Source: an uncultured Bacteroidota bacterium (GTDB taxonomy: Bacteria; Bacteroidota; Bacteroidia; B-17B0; Aurantibacillaceae). Taken from it: a stretch of 10,098 bases of DNA. Made by a program: the position numbers and the translations under genes. The stretch covers positions 1 to 10,098 of the forward strand of contig CALMNJ010000061.1 in assembly GCA_937868675.1 (NCBI GenBank), in the 5' to 3' direction. The notes under the pieces were generated by a model. That model made no database searches. It was given only the letters and a program-made list of their open reading frames with translations, and was not told where the DNA came from. Position 1 is the first letter of the stretch; each line of letters begins with the position of its first letter. Shown here piece after piece: positions 7,158 through 10,098 of the stretch.

Positions 7158-9905
7158 TTAGTTTTGTTTGCGTTGCGATTTTTTTGAAGTGTTGGTAAGA
7201 TTAAAGAAGGGAATGTCGTATGCAGCGGTAATGGTGGCCCTGTACGAATCCAGCGGGGCATTGCCCATTCCTTCAAATGTGCGCAGTTGCGGGGTGTATT
7301 GCACACCCGCATTGATTACAATGGGAAGTCCCGGTATCCCGTATCCGAAGAAAAATCCTGGGGCTGCAACCTGCGAGAAGCTTACCGATTTGGGAAGCGC
7401 TTTTGATGCGTCGTTTGACAGGCGATAAGAAACCACTGCGCCGATATCAATAAAAGTGAAGGTAGCGCTGAATGCACCGCCCCTGAAGGCTTTTAGTTTG
7501 CCCTTTCCTGAAATGTAACCCGGGTATTTCGAAGCACGCTCGCAGGTAAACGGAACGCGCCCTCCCCATGAAAAGGAAATACCAATGGGGGCTGTAAATC
7601 CGGTTACGCCCGAGGTAAGGCTGTCTCTTTTTGAGGAGGGAATAAGATTGAAGCCTGCTCTGGTTTCAAAGCCAGCATAAAATCCCGGATACGCATTTAA
7701 ATCGAGGCTGAAATTGTTGTACCGTTTTATTTTGTATGACTGGGGCGGTTCGGCGTATTCTTCGATCACCTGACTCAGCTCGCCGCTGCTTTTTGCTTTA
7801 TTTACGTCGGCGAGTAAACTAAGTATCTGCGTCACATCGCGCCGGGCTCCGGAAAAGCTGAGCTTGTTTCGGAGGTGTTCCTGTTTAAGATAACAAACAT
7901 ACAGGGGGTCGTTTTCCGGATCATTGTGTTGATTGTATTTTTTGCGAAGCCGCCAGAGTTTTAATGAAAGATTCCAATCAACAGGATTAAAAACAGGAGC
8001 CAGCCAATGCCTGATGCACCAGGGGTTTTCAATTTTATTGAGCGCCTCTTTGAATTTGCCGTTCTCAACTGCTTTTATAACCGTGACCCTGTTTTTCCTA
8101 AAGTGGTTACCAAGCAGTTTGCATTTGCCGGTATCGTTTTGCTGCAAGTGATGGCAAATAACGGCTCTTGCCAGATTCGACATGGCGCCATCATTTTTAA
8201 GACTGTTGTGCAACGCCTCCATGTCATACACCTTCAGCGGACTGTTGCCTGTTAACATTCCGAACTGTTTTTGATTAAGCTGCTGCGTATCGCGGCATTG
8301 AACGGAAGGCCAGCTAATGTGCAGATTGGGTAACTGAAGCTGCGGCAGTTTTATGTCGTAGCAGGATAGCAGGTCGAGGAGTTTTTGTGAGAGAAAAATA
8401 ACGGATTCAAGGTCTTTTTTAACAACGGCTTTTTTGGCATCTATGTAATTTTTAAAACCTTCATTATCGGGAGGAAAATCGCCCGTGTTGGTGTATGACA
8501 AAACACTGTAAAGCGTGCGGAAGACTTCGCTTACTTTGTTACTGTAAATATCCATATCTACCAGCGCTTTTCCGCCTTTTTTGTTGTTTTGCCAGTAACT
8601 ATCAAGCCAGTGAAGTTTGTAAAGCAATGTTTGGAAGTTCCGCTTAAATGTGTTGTACTTGGAAGTGTCAGCGAAAAATGAATCCAGTGTTTCAACACCA
8701 TACCGGTTGTGGAGCAGGCCGTAAAAGTCTTCGGTTTCCTTTTCGTAAATAAACGAGAGCGCAAGTTTAAAATCAGCATCAAAATTCTCACGGTTAAAAA
8801 TTCCAGGGTCCTCCCATGTTTCCTGCGATTTTGGGTCCTCCAGATTTGAAAAATAGCGGTTAATAAAACGAAATACCCGTAAGGCGCTTATAAAACGGGT
8901 GCTGGTGTCGCGTTCCTGTTCCGAATAAAATTCAATGTTGGTGATGAGGTCAACCCCGTCTTCCAAATCACTAAAGAAGGAAGAAAAGCCCCTGAGTTTA
9001 ATCAGGTCGTTAGTGCCGCGGCAACTGCTGCAGCTTAAAATGTTGTCGGGCATATTGGCCAGATCGGTGGCAATGGCTTTTTTGAGCAGGGCGCCAAAAC
9101 GAATGGATTCGCCGGGAGCATAGGAATTCATTTCCTTGATGGTGTTTTTAAAAAGATGCGGCAGGGGTTCCAGCTTTTCGAGCCGGGTATTTACCTGTTC
9201 CACAAAAGCCATCACGGTTTCTTCCTTAATCCGGTTGGCAATAAAAATGGCCATTGCGTCAATCACATCGCTTTCCGAAGGAAGATTGATTCCTTCTTTG
9301 GCCGTAGTTACCAGATTACTCACTTCAAAATGCAGACTGTTGAGCTGATCGCCTTTGCCCAGGGCAGTGATCTGTTTTTTGGCCTGTGCTACAATCTGCA
9401 TGGCAATAACACGGTTGTCGGTTGTGCCACCTTTTATGTTTTTACCCGAAATGGAGTCAATAATAAAGGATAACCTCTTGCTGAGCGATTTGTTTAGGGT
9501 ATCGGTGGCCAGTTTCTTTATATAGTCAAGCATTCCGGTTATGGGCATTCCTTCATAAAATCGGGATTTATCCTGAAGGCTCGCTGGCAGATACATATTT
9601 ACCAATGAAATAATATTCGCCTTGTTTTTTTCGGCATCTTTTATGGCCTGCTTTTTTGTTGCAAGTAATTTATAAAATGCGTTCTTAAGAACAGTTGATT
9701 TTAAACCCGCAATGAACGAAGAATCAATGTCAGAAGTGGTTTTGCCGTTTAGTGCCGAAACATACTGACTCATGTAATTTAATACCGTTGCATAATGTGT
9801 TATCGAATCTTTATATTTATTATAATACTCAACGGTGTTAAACACGTTTTGCGAGCGGCCTCCTAAAGCAATTGAGCAGAGAATGACAATAACGGCTTTT
9901 TTCAT
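7158..9905 (-). CDS. Large secreted protein of unknown function with helical body and beta-rich C-terminus
   Basis: I do not recognise this 915-residue protein. It starts at ATG 9905 with a signal peptide (MKKAVIVILCSIALGGRSQ, cleavage near residue 19). Residues of about 20-720 look mainly helical, rich in Lys, Asn, Leu and Asp, with no repeat I can align and no enzyme motif. A SCSSC motif sits at 291-295 and further scattered cysteines at 515, 537, 584, 595, 630 and 671. From about 730 the character changes to alternating aromatic/glycine strands: FSLDLNAYPGFYAGFETRAG, APIGISFSWGG, GAFSATFTFIDIGAVVSYRL, PGFFFGYGIPGLPIVINAGV and YRATITAAYDIPFF. This pattern is typical of outer-membrane beta-barrel or surface-associated beta domains. 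The last 15 residues are polar and basic, unlike the terminal aromatic of classical porins. I infer an exported, probably outer-membrane-anchored protein. A candidate promoter lies 37 bases upstream of its start. Confidence 0.75.
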   Translation of the reverse strand: MKKAVIVILCSIALGGRSQNVFNTVEYYNKYKDSITHYATVLNYMSQYVSALNGKTTSDIDSSFIAGLKSTVLKNAFYKLLATKKQAIKDAEKNKANIISLVNMYLPASLQDKSRFYEGMPITGMLDYIKKLATDTLNKSLSKRLSFIIDSISGKNIKGGTTDNRVIAMQIVAQAKKQITALGKGDQLNSLHFEVSNLVTTAKEGINLPSESDVIDAMAIFIANRIKEETVMAFVEQVNTRLEKLEPLPHLFKNTIKEMNSYAPGESIRFGALLKKAIATDLANMPDNILSCSSCRGTNDLIKLRGFSSFFSDLEDGVDLITNIEFYSEQERDTSTRFISALRVFRFINRYFSNLEDPKSQETWEDPGIFNRENFDADFKLALSFIYEKETEDFYGLLHNRYGVETLDSFFADTSKYNTFKRNFQTLLYKLHWLDSYWQNNKKGGKALVDMDIYSNKVSEVFRTLYSVLSYTNTGDFPPDNEGFKNYIDAKKAVVKKDLESVIFLSQKLLDLLSCYDIKLPQLQLPNLHISWPSVQCRDTQQLNQKQFGMLTGNSPLKVYDMEALHNSLKNDGAMSNLARAVICHHLQQNDTGKCKLLGNHFRKNRVTVIKAVENGKFKEALNKIENPWCIRHWLAPVFNPVDWNLSLKLWRLRKKYNQHNDPENDPLYVCYLKQEHLRNKLSFSGARRDVTQILSLLADVNKAKSSGELSQVIEEYAEPPQSYKIKRYNNFSLDLNAYPGFYAGFETRAGFNLIPSSKRDSLTSGVTGFTAPIGISFSWGGRVPFTCERASKYPGYISGKGKLKAFRGGAFSATFTFIDIGAVVSYRLSNDASKALPKSVSFSQVAAPGFFFGYGIPGLPIVINAGVQYTPQLRTFEGMGNAPLDSYRATITAAYDIPFFNLTNTSKKSQRKQN

Positions 9906-9941
9906 TATGCGGATTTAAGAAGTGTGAAACTGATATTTCTT

Positions 9942-9949
9942 CAAATATA
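9942..9949 (-). promoter_or_regulatory. Candidate Bacteroidetes -7 box for the 915-residue gene
   Basis: Read on the minus strand, the bases are TATATTTG, an exact match to the Bacteroidetes -7 consensus TAnnTTTG. The box lies 37 bases before the ATG at 9905 and would give a leader of about 30 bases. No TTTG is found at the expected -33 distance, so only half the promoter is supported. Confidence 0.45.
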
Positions 9950-9997
9950 AACCTATTATTTAACGGAATATTTTTTGATTACGACATGGAGGTATTT

Positions 9998-10031
9998 AAA
10001 AAAGAGTGCCCGGTTATGAGCACCCTTTTTT
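9998..10031. terminator. Bidirectional intrinsic terminator hairpin
   Basis: AAAAAAGAGTGC (9998-10009) and GCACCCTTTTTT (10020-10031) pair over 12 positions with one mismatch (A10005 against C10024), leaving a 10-base loop. The stem is flanked by an A-run on one side and a T-run on the other, so it can act in either direction. It begins 14 bases after the minus-strand stop at 10046 and most likely ends that gene's transcript, insulating the promoter of the 915-residue gene. Confidence 0.75.
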
Positions 10032-10045
10032 GGTTTAAAAACGGA

Positions 10046-10098
10046 TTAAGCAACTCCGAAGTAGTCTTTTACGGCTTTATAACCATTGTTGTACAGTT
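10046..10098 (-). CDS. C-terminal fragment of a gene entering from the right
   Basis: On the minus strand one frame reads from the right edge through 16 codons to TAA (10048-10046), giving a peptide ending NGYKAVKDYFGVA. The other two minus-strand frames stop within this stretch, and a terminator hairpin follows 14 bases after the stop, which supports a genuine gene end. The fragment is too short to name; the short amphipathic tail looks like that of a soluble protein. Confidence 0.6.
   Translation of the reverse strand, partial: LYNNGYKAVKDYFGVA

Overview
The window looks like chromosomal DNA from a member of the Bacteroidetes (Bacteroidota). The evidence is indirect. There is a DUF2141 secreted protein of the kind common in that phylum, signal peptides that end in AQ or SQ, and an AT-leaning sequence. 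Starts lack clear Shine-Dalgarno sequences, and one promoter candidate carries an exact TAnnTTTG box. No rRNA, tRNA, transposase, CRISPR array or phage gene is visible. The content is mostly membrane and envelope biology rather than an obvious accessory island.

Left part (1-2403): the 3' end of a TPR-protein gene enters from the left on the + strand. It meets, tail to tail with a single base between the stops, a minus-strand gene for a large polytopic membrane protein with C-terminal TPRs. That protein resembles the TMTC-type (GT-C fold) glycosyltransferases. A 172-base divergent spacer (2404-2575) follows.

Centre (2576-5208): a two-gene + strand unit encodes an SPFH/flotillin-like membrane protein and, 20 bases later, a CYTH-family triphosphate-binding enzyme that starts with TTG. 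The SPFH protein has four copies of a repeat module between its membrane anchor and its SPFH domain, an arrangement that recalls major vault protein. Downstream, between convergent genes, lies a GC-rich element of about 156 bases (5009-5164). It can fold into one long nested hairpin and is the most conspicuous unexplained non-coding structure here.

Right part (5209-10098): an APC-superfamily amino-acid permease (minus) and a small secreted DUF2141 protein (plus) are divergently arranged across a 123-base spacer. An unrecognised 915-residue secreted protein (minus) comes next. It has a long helical body and a glycine/aromatic, beta-rich C-terminus suggestive of outer-membrane association. Its upstream region holds the promoter candidate and a bidirectional hairpin terminator. 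The terminator closes a further minus-strand gene, of which only the last 16 codons and the stop are in the window.

I see no single defence or biosynthetic system. The best candidates for something undescribed are the repeat-bearing SPFH protein with its CYTH neighbour, the structured GC-rich element, and the 915-residue protein.
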